From the NCBI GenBank assembly GCA_963719975.1, contig CAVRED010000010.1, positions 1 through 64,000 on the forward strand: a stretch of 64,000 nucleotides of DNA. The letters are read 5' to 3'. This DNA comes from Poindextera sp963719975. GTDB taxonomy: Bacteria; Pseudomonadota; Alphaproteobacteria; Caulobacterales; Caulobacteraceae. A model generated the notes under the pieces. The model made no database searches and was not told the DNA's origin. It saw nothing but the letters and a program-made list of their open reading frames with translations. Positions 23,978 through 34,685 of the stretch are shown here, in pieces (within the stretch, counting starts at the first letter, position 1; each line of letters opens with the position of its first letter). Made by a program: the position numbers and the translations under genes.

Positions 23978-26900
23978 TCACGTCGTCCTGCCCTCGTCGG
24001 CGCGCGGACCGCCGACGAGGCGGTAGAGCGCCGGCATGGCGATGAGCACCAGCGGCCCCTGGGCCACCAGGCCGGCGATGATGGCGATGGCCAGCGGCCG
24101 CTCCATCGAGGCGCCGCCGCCCAGCGCCAGCGCCAGCGGGGCGAGCGCCAGGATGGCGGCGAGCGTGGTCATGGCGATGGGGCGAAGCCGGTTCACGCCG
24201 GCCTGGACCAGGGCGGCGTTCGGCGCGACGCCCTCGTCCAGCAGCGCCTCGTATTCGGTGAAGTAGAAGATGGCGACCTCGGTGGTGATGCCGACGATCA
24301 TCGTCATGCCCATCAGCGCCATGATGTTGAGCTCGACGCCGGTCAGGAAGAGGCCGATCGCCACCGCCGAGGCGGCGACCAGCGGCATGGCCAGGATCAC
24401 GCCGGCGACGCGGAAGCGCTCGTAGATCACCAGCAGCAGGACGAAGACCGCCGCCACCGCGGCGACGAACACCAGGGCAAGGTCGCGGAAGGCGGCCCGC
24501 TGTTCGGCGAACAGGCCGCCCATCTCGAAGGTGACGCCCGCCGGCAGGAAGCCCGGGCGGGCGACCAGCCGCTCGACCTCCGCCGCCGTCGATCCGACGT
24601 CGCGGCCCTCGACCCGGGCGGTGACGGCATCCATGAGGCGCATGTTCTCGCGATCGATCTCGGCCTGGCCGTTGACGATCCGGATCGTCGCGATGCGCGA
24701 GATCGGGAAGGCGTGGCCGTCGGCCGGAGACTTCAGCATGAGCCCGCCGATCTGGTCCACCCGCGCGCGCGTCCCGGCCGGGGTCCAGACGCGGACGTTG
24801 ACCAGGTTGACGCCCGACTGGACCTGGGTCGCGACGGCGCCGGAGAGCAGATCGTCGATCTGCTTGGAGGCCTCGCCGGCGTCGATGCCCTCGAGCTCGG
24901 CGCGCACGGGGTCGACCTCGACGGTCGAGGCCGTCGCCGGCGATGACGACGCCGCTCTTCACCTCCGTCACGCCGCGGACGTGCTGGATGGCCGCCGCGA
25001 CCTGCGCCGCCGGCGCGGTTCGCCAGCGCCGGCGTCGTTGGCGTAGAGCTTGACCTCGATCGGTTGCGGGACGGCCGTGAGGTCGCCGATCAGGTCCTCC
25101 ATCAGCTGCGCCGTCTCGATCTGAAGGCCCGGGACCTGGGCTTGCACCTGGCCGGCGATGTCGTTCATCACCGCGTCGATCGGCCGGCGCCCGCCGCGCT
25201 TGAGCCAGATGAAGAGGTCGCCGGTGTTCGGCTCGGTCAGGCCGCCGCCGAGCTGGGTCCCGGTGCGCCTGGAATAGGTGGCGACGTCGGGCGTGGCGCG
25301 CACGATCGCCTCGACCTGGCGGACCAGGCGATCGGTCTCGGTCAGCGACATGCCGGGCGGAGCGACGTAGTCGAGGACGAAGCCGCCTTCGTCGATCCTG
25401 GGGATGAAGCCCGTACCCACGTTCAGGAAGCAGACCAGGCCGAGCGCGGCCAGGACGGCGACGGCGCCCATCGTCAGGGCGGGCCTGGCGACGCTGGCCT
25501 CGAGCAGGCGGCGGTAGCGCGAGAGGAAGCGCCCCTTCTCATCGAGCGCGGCGACGGTCTCGCGACGGCTGACCAGCTGCTCGACCAGGATCGGCACCAG
25601 CCACCAGGCGACAAGGAAGGAGAGCGCGAGCGAGACGGCCATGGTGATCGACAGCGCCTTGAAGAAGGCGCCGGTCACCCCGGTGAGGAAGGCGAGCGGG
25701 ACGAAGATGACCGTCGTCGCCGCCGACGACCCGGCGAGCGGGCGCATGAATTCGGAGACCGCGCGCTCGATGCCCAGTCGGCCGCGCACGCGTCTCGTCG
25801 GCCAGCCGCCGCTCGATGTGCTCGATCATCACGATGGCGTCGTCGATGATGAGGCCGATCGCGGCGGCCATGCCGCCGAGGGTCATGATGTTGTAGCTCT
25901 GCCCGATCAGCTTCAGCACCAGCGTGGCCGCGGCCAGCACGACCGGCACGGCGACCACGGCGGCCAGCGTCACCCGCCAGTTGCGCAGGAAGACCAGCAG
26001 CACGAGCGCCGCCAGCACCACGCCGATGACGATGGCGTTGCGCAGCGCCGCGGCGGAATCGAGGATCAGGTCGCTCTGGTCGTACCAGGCCTTGACCTGC
26101 ATGTCGGCCGGGCCCTGGCCGCGCATGCGCTCGAAGGCGGCGCGCACCTGGCGGGCGATCTCGACCGTGTTGCCGCCGGGCTGCTGGTAGACGTTGACCA
26201 GCACCGCGTCGCGGCCGTCGGCGGAGACCCGGATCCACTGCGGCTCGGGCGCGGCGGTCACCGTGGCGACGTCGCCGACGCGGACGACGGTCCCGTTCAC
26301 GGTCTTGACCACCACGTTCTCGATCTGCCGCGGCTCGGTCAGGCGGGACTGGGTGAGGACGAGCAGGAGCTTGCCCTCGTCCTCGACCCGGCCGGAGGCG
26401 CTGAGCGCATTGGCGCCGGCGACGGCGGCGGCGACATCGGCGATGGAGAGGCCGTTCGCCCAGAGCTTCGCCGGGTCGGCCTCGATGCGGTACTCGCCCG
26501 GCGCGCCGCCCTGGCTCTGCACGCGGGCGACGCCGTCGATGGTCGAGAGCACCGGCGCGAGGGTGAGGTCGGCGAAGCGGCGAAGCTCGACCGGCGTCGC
26601 CCGCGCCGAGGTCAGGCTGTAGGCGGCGACCGGGTCGACGGTCGGGATCCTGGCGGCGCACGTCGAAGGCGACGCCGGCCGGCAGCGTCTGCTGGGCGGC
26701 GGCCAGCGCCGACTGCACGCGCTGCAGCGCCAGGTCCATGTCGGAGCCCCAGCCGAAGTTGATCGAGATCTCGACCGAACCGCGGCTGGTGGTCGAGCGC
26801 AGGTCGCGGACGCCGGGGATGGCGCGGATGGCCTGCTCGACCGGGCGGGTGATCACCGCCTCGGTCTGGTCGGCGGGACGATCGCCCGCGTCGACGGTGA

Positions 26901-27039
26901 CCGCGATGCGCGGGAAGTGCACGTCGGGGAACAGGCTGACCGGCATCAGGAAGGCGCTGACGAGCCCGCCGACGACCAAGAGGCCGATCAGGGTGAGGAG
27001 CGAGCGCCGGCGCTTGGAGGCGAACGCGGCGAGGTTCAT
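23978..27039 (-). CDS. RND-family efflux permease (AcrB/CzcA type)
   Basis: About 1020 residues over at least four frame changes (near 26655, 25795, 25020, 24945). N-terminal TM1 with SKRRRSLLTLIGLLVVGGLV, periplasmic loops, then the TM4 proton-relay pair in AAIGLIIDDAIVMIEHIERR. Later there are WWLVPILVEQL, NVGTGFIPRIDEGGFVLDYV (a feature of heavy-metal-type RND) and TM10-12 with MALMGMTMIVGITTEVAIFY. ATG overlaps the stop of the membrane fusion gene. Inner-membrane proton-driven exporter with the downstream adaptor and TolC partner. Substrate (metal or organic) is undecided: IDEGGF loops suggest the metal branch, the double Asp the drug branch. Confidence 0.88.
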
Positions 27040-28095
27040 TGCGCGGCGACCTTGACCGCCATGCCGTCCTCGAGCTCGTAGGCGCCCTGGACGGCGACGG
27101 CCTGGCCCGCCGCGATCGCTCCCTTCACCTCGACCTGGTCGCCGTAGTCGTGGCCGACGGTGACGAAGACGCGCCTGGCCTTGCCGCCCTCGACGACGAA
27201 CACGTGGTCGCCGGTCTCGTCGAAGACCACCGCCGCGCGCGGAACGGCCAGGCCCTGGTGGGCGCCGGTGACGACGTCCGCCTGCACCGCCGAGCCGATC
27301 GGCGGGGCGGCGCCGTTCAGCGGCGCGACCGCGTCGAGGCTCTTGGTCGCCTGGTCGGCGGCGCGGCCGACCATGGTCAGGCGCGAGGCGATCGGCGCGC
27401 CGCCGTTCACCGGGCGGATGGTCACCGCCTGGCCGACCGCGAAGGATCCGGCGCCCGGCTCGAGCCCGAGCTTGACGCTGACCGCGCCCTCGCGCGCCAG
27501 CGACACGCAACGCCGCGTCCTGGGCGACGTGATCGCCGGGCGCGGCGGCGACGTTGGTCACCACGGAGGCCGCCGGCGCGCGCAGGGTCTGGCTGGCGAG
27601 CGCGCCGCCCTGCCGCTGCTCGGCCGCGAGCCCGGCCTCGGCGTCCGCCAGCGTCTTCTTCGCCGCGATCAGCTGGTCGGTGGCGGCGAGATGGGCGTCG
27701 AACAGGCGCTGCACGCGGGCGAGGTCGCTCGTCGCGGCGCGCTCGGCGTCCGCGGCCTGGCGGTAGGCCATGGCGGCGCCCGGCGCGCTTGCGACCACCA
27801 CCAGCGGCTGGCCCGCCGCCACGGTCTGGCCGCTGCGCACGAGCACGCTGGTGACGATCACCGCCCGCGGCGCGGCGAGGGTCGAGGTGGCCGCCGGATC
27901 GGCCTGGACGACGCCATAGACCGTTGCGACGTCCTGCAGCGCCTCGCTCCGCACCGGCGCGGTGGTGACGAGCGCCGTCGGGCTCACGTCCTGGCTCTGG
28001 TCCTCTCGCCGTGGCCGCGGGTCAGGACCAGGAAGGCGATGCCCGCGACCACCAGCGACGGCCACGAGCGCGGCGATGATGCGGTTGCGGGTCAC
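27036..28095 (-). CDS. RND periplasmic adaptor (HlyD/membrane fusion protein)
   Basis: Starts at a GTG overlapping the TolC stop (GTGA): VTRNRIIAALVAV is the membrane anchor. Frame changes near 28020 and 27510. Core features are TTAPVRSEALQDVATVYGVV, the lipoyl half VLVRSGQTVAAGQPLVVV, a short helical hairpin (AADAERAATSDLARVQRLFD) and the barrel/membrane-proximal domains LAVPRAAVVFDETGDHVFVV and GAIAAGQAVAVQGAYELEDG. Connects the RND pump to the outer-membrane channel. Confidence 0.85.
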
Positions 28096-29481
28096 GAGGC
28101 GGCGCGCCGGCGGGATGAAGAGGGCGGTCTCGAGCTGGATCTCGGCCATGCGGGCGGCGAGCTCGCGGTCCTCGAGGTCCGCCTCCTTTCCGACGACGGT
28201 CTGCACCAGGGCGAGGTAGGCCTGGCTGTCGAGGTCGCCGCGGGCGAGCGCCGCCGGCGCCGGCGCCAGCATGGCCCGAAGGCGCGGGAGGTCGGCGCCG
28301 AGCAGCGGCCGCCTGCGCCCGGGCGCTGGCGAGCTCGGCCGCGGCCGCCTTCACCTCGGCGTCGGTCTGGTCCAGGCGCGCCTGGTACTCGGCCTTGAGC
28401 TCGCGCGCGGGTGGCCTCCTGGACGCGCACGTCGCCGCGGCCCCCGTTGAAGATGGGCAGCGCGATCACGGCCGCGAGGCCCAGCGTCGTGGTCGGCGTG
28501 GGGTCGCGGGCGTAGGCGAAGGCGATCTGCGCCAGCGGGAACTGGGCGAGGATCGCCTGGCGCAGCTTGGCGTCCTCGGCGCCGTAGCCGGCCTGCAGGG
28601 CCAAGCAGGTCCGGCCGCCGCTGGGGCAGGCTGGCCAGGTCCTGGGCGAGCGCCGCGTCAGTCGTAGCCGGCCGGCTCGCCGTCGTGGCGGAGCGGGAGC
28701 ACGACGCCGGCGTCGAGGCCGATCAGGGCGTTCAGGTCGCGCCTGGCCTTGGCCGCGTCGTGCTCGGCGGTGGCGAGCGCCGTCTCCGCGTCGAGCTTCG
28801 CCGCCGCATCGGTCGCGGCGACCTGAGCGGTGACGTCGCCGCGGGCGAGCGCGCGGCCCGAGGCGTCGGCGCGATCGGCGGCGGCCCTGGCGATGTCGCG
28901 CAGGAAGGCGGCGCGCGTCTCGTCGGTCATCACGGTCTCGGCGAGCTGGCGCGCCGCTTGCGCCGTCGTCCACTCCGCCCAGAGCTCGTCGAGGTTGGCC
29001 TGCTTGGCGGTGAAGCGCGCGGCGCGCTCGCTGGCCGCGACCTGCGAGCAGGCCGGCGATGTCGATGGCGGGCGAGATGTCGTAGGCGGTGGCGTGGTCG
29101 GGCCCGGCGATCGGGCGGTCGAAGCCGAGAGGTGATCTGCGGGTCGGGCAGGAGGCCGGCGGCGAACACCTGGGCGGCCGGCACGCCGAGCGCCGCGCGG
29201 CGGGCGCGCAGGTCGGGGCTGTTCAGCACCGCCAGCACCGCGACGTCGAGCGGCGTGAACCCGGCCGCTCGGGTCGATTGTGATCGAGGTCAGCGGCGCG
29301 ACCCTCAGCCGGCGACGTCGGTCTTGAGCGCATCGGCGCCGGTCGCGAGGTCGGGGCCGGCCGGCAGCGGCAGGGCCGATAGGTCTCGCAGCCGGCCAGC
29401 GCCAGCGCCGAGCCCGCGCAGGCGGCAAGCGCCGCGACCGCGAAGGGTCCGACGCGGGGTCTGGGCGTCTGGTCCGGGCAT
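28092..29481 (-). CDS. TolC-family outer membrane efflux lipoprotein
   Basis: Heavily frame-broken (about five changes) but readable throughout. N-terminus AVAALAACAGSALALAGC is a lipoprotein signal; then LAVLNSPDLRARRAALGVPA, long alpha-barrel helices such as RAADRADASGRALARGDVTA and the conserved ALAQDLASLPQRRPDLLAL and AVIALPIFNGGRGDVRVQEA. It ends in FIPPA at a stop overlapping the adaptor GTG. Trimeric outer-membrane exit duct for the RND pump. Confidence 0.8.
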
Positions 29482-29499
29482 CGGCGGGCGGCACAACCC

Positions 29500-30897
29500 C
29501 TACGCGCTTGAAGGTGATGGCGAGCTTTCCGCCACATTGGGAAAGCCCAATGTGCCGGCTCTTGCCGCGTGTGGCGGAAGACGACGCGCACGATAAGGCC
29601 CGGGCTCGGCGTCCGACAGGCTGACGACCGCGCCGTGCAGGCGCGCGACCGCGGCCACCAGCGCCAGCCCGAGGCCGCTGCCCGGCGTCGAGCGGCTGCG
29701 CTCGAGGCGATAGAAGCGGTCGAACACGCGGCGCCGATCCTCGGCCGGCACGCCGGGCCCGTTGTCGGCGACCTGGACGATCACGTCCGCGCCCTCGCGC
29801 GCCGTCCGCACGCGCACCGCGGCCTTCGCGCCGGCATGGCGGAGCGCGTTCTCGACCAGGTTGACCAGCATCTGGGTGAGCAGCTCGCGGTCGCCCTCGA
29901 CGACGAGCGGCCCGCCGTCCTCGATGCCGAGCGCCTGGCCGGCGTCCTCGGCCGAGGGGGCGAAGTCGTCGACGACGCCGCGGGCGAGCGCGGTCAGGTC
30001 CACCGGCCGGAAGGCCGCGCGGCGGGCGCCGCTCTCGATCTGGGCGATGCGCAGGAGGGCGGCGAAGGTGTCGAGGATGGCGTCGACGTCCTCGAGCGCG
30101 CCGGCCAGCGCCTCGGCGCGATCGGCGGGGCGGCGCAGCGTGCGGCTGGCCTCCAGCCGCTGGCGCAGCCGCGTCAGCGGCGTCCTGAGGTCGTGGGCGA
30201 TGTCGCTCGAGACCTGGCGCAGGCTCTCCATCAGCGTGGCGATGCGGTCGAGCATGCGGTTGAAGGTGACCGCCAGCCGGTCGAGATCGTCGTCCGATCC
30301 GCGCACGGGGATGCGCCGGGCGAGGTCGCCGTCGATGATCGCCTCGGCCGCGCCGGTCATGGCGGCGAGGCGGCGGTGCACGTCGAAGCTCAGGCCATAG
30401 CCGCCGAGGACGCCAAGCACCACGACGCCCGCGAACGCCCAGCCGAAGCCCTGCAGCACGGTCTCCTGCAGCGCCTCGCTGCGCTCGTCGTCGTCGCCGA
30501 CCACCAGCCGATAGCCCTGCGGCAGGGTGGTCGTCAGCACACGGAGCGACTCGGCCGGGCCTCGCGGCGTCAGCCAGGCGCACGGTCGACCAGCCAAGCG
30601 GCGCATGGGCGAGCCGCCAGCGGCCCGGCCAGCGGCCCGCCCGTCCGGCGCCTGCAGGCCGTAGTCGAGCGCGCCGGGCGTGCGCTCGCGCTCCTCGACG
30701 GCCTGCACCACGCCGGTGAGGCCTTCGGTGTTGAACTCCTGCGCCAGCGCCGACGCTTCGGCGTTGATGCGGGCGTCGAACTGCTGGCGCATGGCGGCGC
30801 GCGTGGTGAAGAAGGTGATGGCGCCCAGGATGACGACCGAGAGCGCAAAGGCCGCGGTGTAGACGGCCGCGAGCCGGGCGCTGGTCGAGCGGAACAC
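29500..30897 (-). CDS. Sensor histidine kinase of efflux operon
   Basis: About 465 residues from the GTG one base behind the response regulator stop. TM1 LAAVYTAAFALSVVILGAIT, a periplasmic domain of about 115 residues, TM2 GWAFAGVVVLGVLGGYGL, HAMP domain, HisKA with phospho-His in SSDIAHDLRTPLTRLRQRLE, then the ATPase boxes LVNLVENALRHAG (N), VADNGPGVPAEDR (G1) and STPGSGLGLALVAAVARLHG (G2). A frame change near 29595 affects only the last residues. It senses an envelope signal, probably the pump substrate. Confidence 0.9.
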   Translation of the reverse strand: MFRSTSARLAAVYTAAFALSVVILGAITFFTTRAAMRQQFDARINAEASALAQEFNTEGLTGVVQAVEERERTPGALDYGLQAPDGRAAGRAAGGSPMRRLAGRPCAWLTPRGPAESLRVLTTTLPQGYRLVVGDDDERSEALQETVLQGFGWAFAGVVVLGVLGGYGLSFDVHRRLAAMTGAAEAIIDGDLARRIPVRGSDDDLDRLAVTFNRMLDRIATLMESLRQVSSDIAHDLRTPLTRLRQRLEASRTLRRPADRAEALAGALEDVDAILDTFAALLRIAQIESGARRAAFRPVDLTALARGVVDDFAPSAEDAGQALGIEDGGPLVVEGDRELLTQMLVNLVENALRHAGAKAAVRVRTAREGADVIVQVADNGPGVPAEDRRRVFDRFYRLERSRSTPGSGLGLALVAAVARLHGAVVSLSDAEPGPYRARRLPPHAARAGTLGFPNVAESSPSPSSA

Positions 30898-30898
30898 G

Positions 30899-31577
30899 TC
30901 AGTCCGGCTCGCTGAGGCGGTAGCCGGCGCCCCGCACGGTATGGATGAGCTCGCGCCCATGCCCGCGGTCGACCTTGGCCCTGAGACGGCTCATGTGCGT
31001 CTCGACGATGTTCGTCTTCGGGTCGAAGTGGAAGTCCCAGACGCTCTCGAGAAGCATCGTGCGGGTGACCACGCGGCCGCGATGCCGCATCAGGTACTCG
31101 AGCAGCTGGAACTCGCGCGGCTGCAGCTCGATGCGGGCGCCGCCGCGCGTCACGGTCCGCTTGAGGCGATCGAGCTTCAGGTCGGCCACCTCGAGCGTGG
31201 CCTGCACGTCCTGGGGCGGCGGGCGGCGGGCGAGGGCGTTGACCCGCGCCAAGCAGCTCGGCGATCGCGAACGGCTTGACCAGGTAGTCGTCGCCGCCGG
31301 CCTCGAGCCCTTCGACGCGGTCGTCGATGCCGCCGAGCGCGGTGAGCAGCAGCACCGGCGTCTTCACCCCGGACGCGCGGATGGTGCGCAGGATGGCCAG
31401 GCCGTCCATCTCGGGCAGCATGCGGTCGAGGATGATCACGTCATAGGGCTCGCCGGCGGCCAGGAGCAGTCCCTCCCGGCCGCCGGCGGCGTGATCGACG
31501 GTGTGGCCCGCCTCGGCCAGCGCCTTTTTCAGGTAGGCGCCGCCTTCCTTGTCGTCCTCGACGAGCAGGAGCTTCAT
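30899..31577 (-). CDS. OmpR-family response regulator
   Basis: Receiver domain with EDD (7-9), phosphoacceptor D51 in YDVIILDRMLPEMDG and VKPF. A one-base change near 31255 separates it from the winged helix, which has LQPREFQLLEYLMRHRGRVV, SVWDFHFDPKTNIVETHMSR and LIHTVRGAGYRLSEPD. The close match of the effector domain to CusR/CzcR/PcoR regulators suggests control of the adjacent efflux genes. Stop lies 1 base before the kinase GTG. Confidence 0.9.
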
Positions 31578-31638
31578 GGACCCAACTCTGCCTCAGCGAT
31601 TGGCCGGCGGCGAGCCCGGCGCGTCAGAGGTTTCGCGC

Positions 31639-31977
31639 CTAGTCGGCGTTCGGGCCTTCGAGGCTGTGCTCGAGGACCGCGCCGGTCTTGGCGTCGACGC
31701 CGATCTCGTAGGTCACGCCCTTGGCGCTCTTGACGTCGAACGAGTAGCGCAGGCCGCTGCCGCCGTGCTCGCGCTCGAGCTCTTCGTCGGTGATGACGCC
31801 CGGCTGGGCCTTGAGCGCCGTATCGCGCGCCTGGGCCAGGGGAACCTTGGCCTGCGGCGCGTACCTGTGGCCGGCAAACGCCGGAGAGTCCGCGCTCGTC
31901 GGCAGGGCCTTGGCCGACGCGAGCCCGGCCGTCCCGAGGGCCGCAAGGACGGCGAGCGGGTAGATGAAATGACGCAT
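31639..31977 (-). CDS. Periplasmic PepSY-domain protein
   Basis: 112 residues: signal peptide MRHFIYPLAVLAALGTAGLA, then one PepSY domain with VPLAQARDTALKAQPGVITD, YSFDVKSAKGVTYEIGVDAK and TGAVLEH. Small PepSY proteins commonly lead two-component/efflux operons and are induced by metals. First gene of the run 31977 to 22913. Confidence 0.88.
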   Translation of the reverse strand: MRHFIYPLAVLAALGTAGLASAKALPTSADSPAFAGHRYAPQAKVPLAQARDTALKAQPGVITDEELEREHGGSGLRYSFDVKSAKGVTYEIGVDAKTGAVLEHSLEGPNAD

Positions 31978-32086
31978 GGCGCTCTCCTTTGTTTCACCCC
32001 CGCAACATTCCTTCTCGCAGAGCTCCGGGTGGGCGCGACATGGAGCGGACCTTACGGTTTCCCAACCTCGGGGCGGCGCGCCGGCC

Positions 32087-32299
32087 TCAGGCCTCGCCGC
32101 GGCCGCGCTCGGCCTCGGCGACGATGCGCCGGGCCTGGGCCAGGTCTTCCTCTTCGACCATCAGCCGGGCGGTGATCGCGGTCCCCCAGAGCGTGCCGGC
32201 GCCCTGGTCGAACACCGCGCTCTCGATGCCGGCGTCCTTCAGGACAGCGCGCAGGTAGGACATGCGCACCGGATTGGAGGTCTTGATCAGCTCGATCAT
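32087..32299 (-). CDS. DUF2007-type putative signal transducing protein
   Basis: 70 residues: MIELIKTSNPVRMSYLRAVL, DAGIESAVFDQGAGTLWG, TARLMVEEEDLAQARRIVAE. This is the compact ferredoxin-like domain of DUF2007, found next to methyltransferase and metabolic genes in many proteobacteria. Function unknown. Confidence 0.82.
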   Translation of the reverse strand: MIELIKTSNPVRMSYLRAVLKDAGIESAVFDQGAGTLWGTAITARLMVEEEDLAQARRIVAEAERGRGEA

Positions 32300-32424
32300 G
32301 GCGCAACCGAGCCTGGGCGATCGGCCATTCGATGGCAAGCCGCGCGGAGCTCGCTCGCAGATAGACCAGTTTACATTTCAAACTAGTTCATGTAGAGCAG
32401 CGTCCGACAGTCGAGGAGGACGTC

Positions 32425-33698
32425 ATGAGCGAAGCCGTCAGCCGGTTCGAAAGCCCCGCCGCCCAAACGATCGCGCAACCCGCCGCGCCGGCCGGGGCGA
32501 CCGCCCTCGCGGCGGCCCGGCCCGACCGCAACATCGCGATGGGCTATTTGAAAGCCTTCATCACGCTCCTGGTCGTGGCCCACCACACCGCGCTGGCCTA
32601 CGTGCCGGGGCTGCCGAAGTCCGGGCCGGTCTTCGACAAGCCGCCGATGCTCTGGACCGTCTTCCCGATCGAGGACAGCCGCACCTTCGCGCCGTTCGGC
32701 GCCCTGGTGAGCGTCAACGACATCTTCTTCATGTCGCTGATGTTCTTCATCTCCGGCCTCTTCGTCTGGGACAGCCTGAAGCGGAAAGGCGCGGGCGGCG
32801 TTCGTGCGCGACCGCCTGCTGCGGCTCGGCCTGCCCTTCGCCGGCGGCCGCCACGGTGCTCGCGCCTCTGGCCTACTATCCCGCCTATCTCGCGACCGGC
32901 GCCAACCCCGCGATCGGCGCCTACCTGCGGGCATGGACAAACCTAGGCGGCGCCTGGCCCGCCGGGCCGGCGTGGTTCATCTGGGTGTTGCTCGCCTACG
33001 GTCTGGCGGCGGCCGCGCTCTATCGTGTCGCGCCGCGCTGGGGCGAGGCGTTGAGCCGCCTGGCCAAGGGCGCGGACCAGCGGCCGCTGCGGCTGTTCGC
33101 CCTCATCTTCGCCGTCTCCGGCGTCGCCTTCACCGGCCTGGCGCTCGCCTTCACGCCCGAGCAGTGGTTCGACTTCGGCCCCTTCGCCGTCCAGTCCGCG
33201 CGCATCCTGCACTATGCCGTCTACTTCGCGGCTGGGATCGGCGTCGGCGCCGCCGGCCTCGGCGCCGGCCTTCTGGCGCCGGCGGGCAAGCTCGCCAGGC
33301 GCTGGTGGATCTGGGCGCTCCTCACGCTGCCCAGCGTCGCGCTGGCCGCCGGCGTCGCGATCGCCGGCTACGTGCTGAAGGCCTCGAGCGCGCCCGGCTG
33401 GCAGATCGCCAGCGACCTCACCTGGGCGCTCGCCTGCGCCACCCTCTCCTTCGCCTTCCTGGCGAGCTTCGTCCGCTTCGTGCGCAAGCCCTCGAAGGTC
33501 TGGGACAGCCTGTCGGCCAACGCCTACGGCATCTATCTGGTCCACTACGCCTTCGTGATCTGGCTGCAGTACGCTCTGTTGCCGGCGGGCCTGCCGGGGG
33601 TGGCGAAGGGGCTGTTCGTCTTCGTCGCCGCGGCCGGCCTGAGCTGGGCGACGACGGCGGCCTTGCGCCGGGCGCCCGGGTTGCGGAGGGTGCTGTGA
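32425..33698 (+). CDS. Acyltransferase-3 family membrane protein
   Basis: About 425 residues with ten or so membrane helices. Starts after a GAGGAGG site. The first helix carries the family histidines in FITLLVVAHHTALAYVP. Two nearby frame changes at about 32800 and 32850 interrupt the second or third loop; the rest is intact: PAWFIWVLLAYGLAAAALYR and LSANAYGIYLVHYAFVIWLQ, the typical last helices. Members O-acylate surface glycans or lipids; the substrate is not evident. Confidence 0.82.
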
Positions 33699-33742
33699 GC
33701 CCGGTCGCGACGGGGTCAGAATCAATCGAGGATGAGGCTCCG

Positions 33743-34366
33743 ATGAGCGCCAAGACCCACTCCCCCGCCGAGGACCTCGCCTTCATGCGGACGCTGGTCG
33801 AAGGCAGCGACGCGCGCGCGACCGCATCGTTCGGCGAGGTCTATTTCGCCGGCGGCCTCCTCTACGGGCTGCAGATCGTGCTGCAATCGATCCCGGGGTT
33901 CGGCCTTTGGACGCCCCCGCCCGCCGTCCAGCTGGCGCTGGGGATCGGCCCCACGGTTGTCTTCGTCGTCTTCCTGCTCTGGGCGATCCTGCGCAACAAG
34001 GCCAGGCCCGTCGGGGGCGTCGCCCAACGGGCGGTCGGCACGGTGTTCGCCGTGGTCGGGTGCGCCAACCTCGCCCTCGTCCTCATCATCGGCTCGGTGG
34101 CGCTCCGCCACAAAAGCCTGGAGATCTGGCTGATCTACCCTTGCGTGGTCTTCGTGCTTGCAGGGCGCGGCGTGGATCGTCACCGGCCTGGTCCGCCGGC
34201 AGCTTGCCCCTGCCCTCCTCGGCGCCGCCTGGATCGTCGCGGCGATCGCCATGGGCGTCTCGATCGCGTCGATCCCGCTCTACTCGCTGATCGCCGGCGC
34301 GGCCCTGATCGGCCTCATGGCCGTGCCGGGTTGGGCGATGATGCGCCTGGACCGCAAGACCGCCTG
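33743..34366 (+). CDS. Multi-pass membrane protein partnered with wHTH regulator
   Basis: About 207 residues; frame change near 34165. N-terminal helix EDLAFMRTLVEGSDARATAS faces the cytoplasm, then about six membrane helices such as GLYGLQIVLQ-type FAGGLLYGLQIVLQSIPGFG, TVFAVVGCANLALVLIIGSV and LLGAAWIVAAIAMGVSIASI. It ends 7 bases before a one-domain winged-helix gene, a pair often found together. Confidence 0.68.
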
Positions 34367-34373
34367 AACCCCA

Positions 34374-34685
34374 GTGGCCGGTCAAACCTCTTTCGCCATC
34401 GGCGGCATCGACGAGGTCATCCACGGCCGCATCCGGCTGGGCATCATGGCCTACCTCGCCAACGCCGGCGTGGCCGACTTCAATGAGCTGAAGGGGGCGC
34501 TCGAGGCCACCCAGGGCAACTTGTCGGTGCACCTGCGCAAGCTGGAGGACGCGGGCTATGTGGCGATCGAGAAGAGCTTCATGGCGCGCAAGCCGTTGAC
34601 GCAGGCGCGCCTGACCCCGGCAGGGCGCAAGGCCTTCGCCGCCTACCTCGAGGCCATGGGCCGGCTGTTGCGCGAGGCGAGTTGA
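34374..34685 (+). CDS. Winged-helix DNA-binding regulator
   Basis: 103 residues from a GTG. The domain (IHGRIRLGIMAYLANAGVAD, FNELKGALEATQGNLSVHLR and KLEDAGYVAIEKSFMARKPL) is the short transcriptional regulator fold related to MarR/ArsR with no sensor domain. Probably represses its own operon with the upstream membrane protein. Its stop overlaps the TTG of the GNAT gene. Confidence 0.85.
   Translation: MAGQTSFAIGGIDEVIHGRIRLGIMAYLANAGVADFNELKGALEATQGNLSVHLRKLEDAGYVAIEKSFMARKPLTQARLTPAGRKAFAAYLEAMGRLLREAS

Noticed and set aside
23828..24946. 372-codon plus-strand frame
   Set aside because: Shadow of the RND permease, His/Asp/Arg-rich.
29569..30915. 448-codon plus-strand frame
   Set aside because: Shadow of the histidine kinase, whose motifs are intact on the minus strand.
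23978..31577. Reading the frame-broken efflux genes as a pseudogene cluster
   Set aside because: All catalytic and structural motifs are kept across the breaks, which fits sequence indels better than decay.
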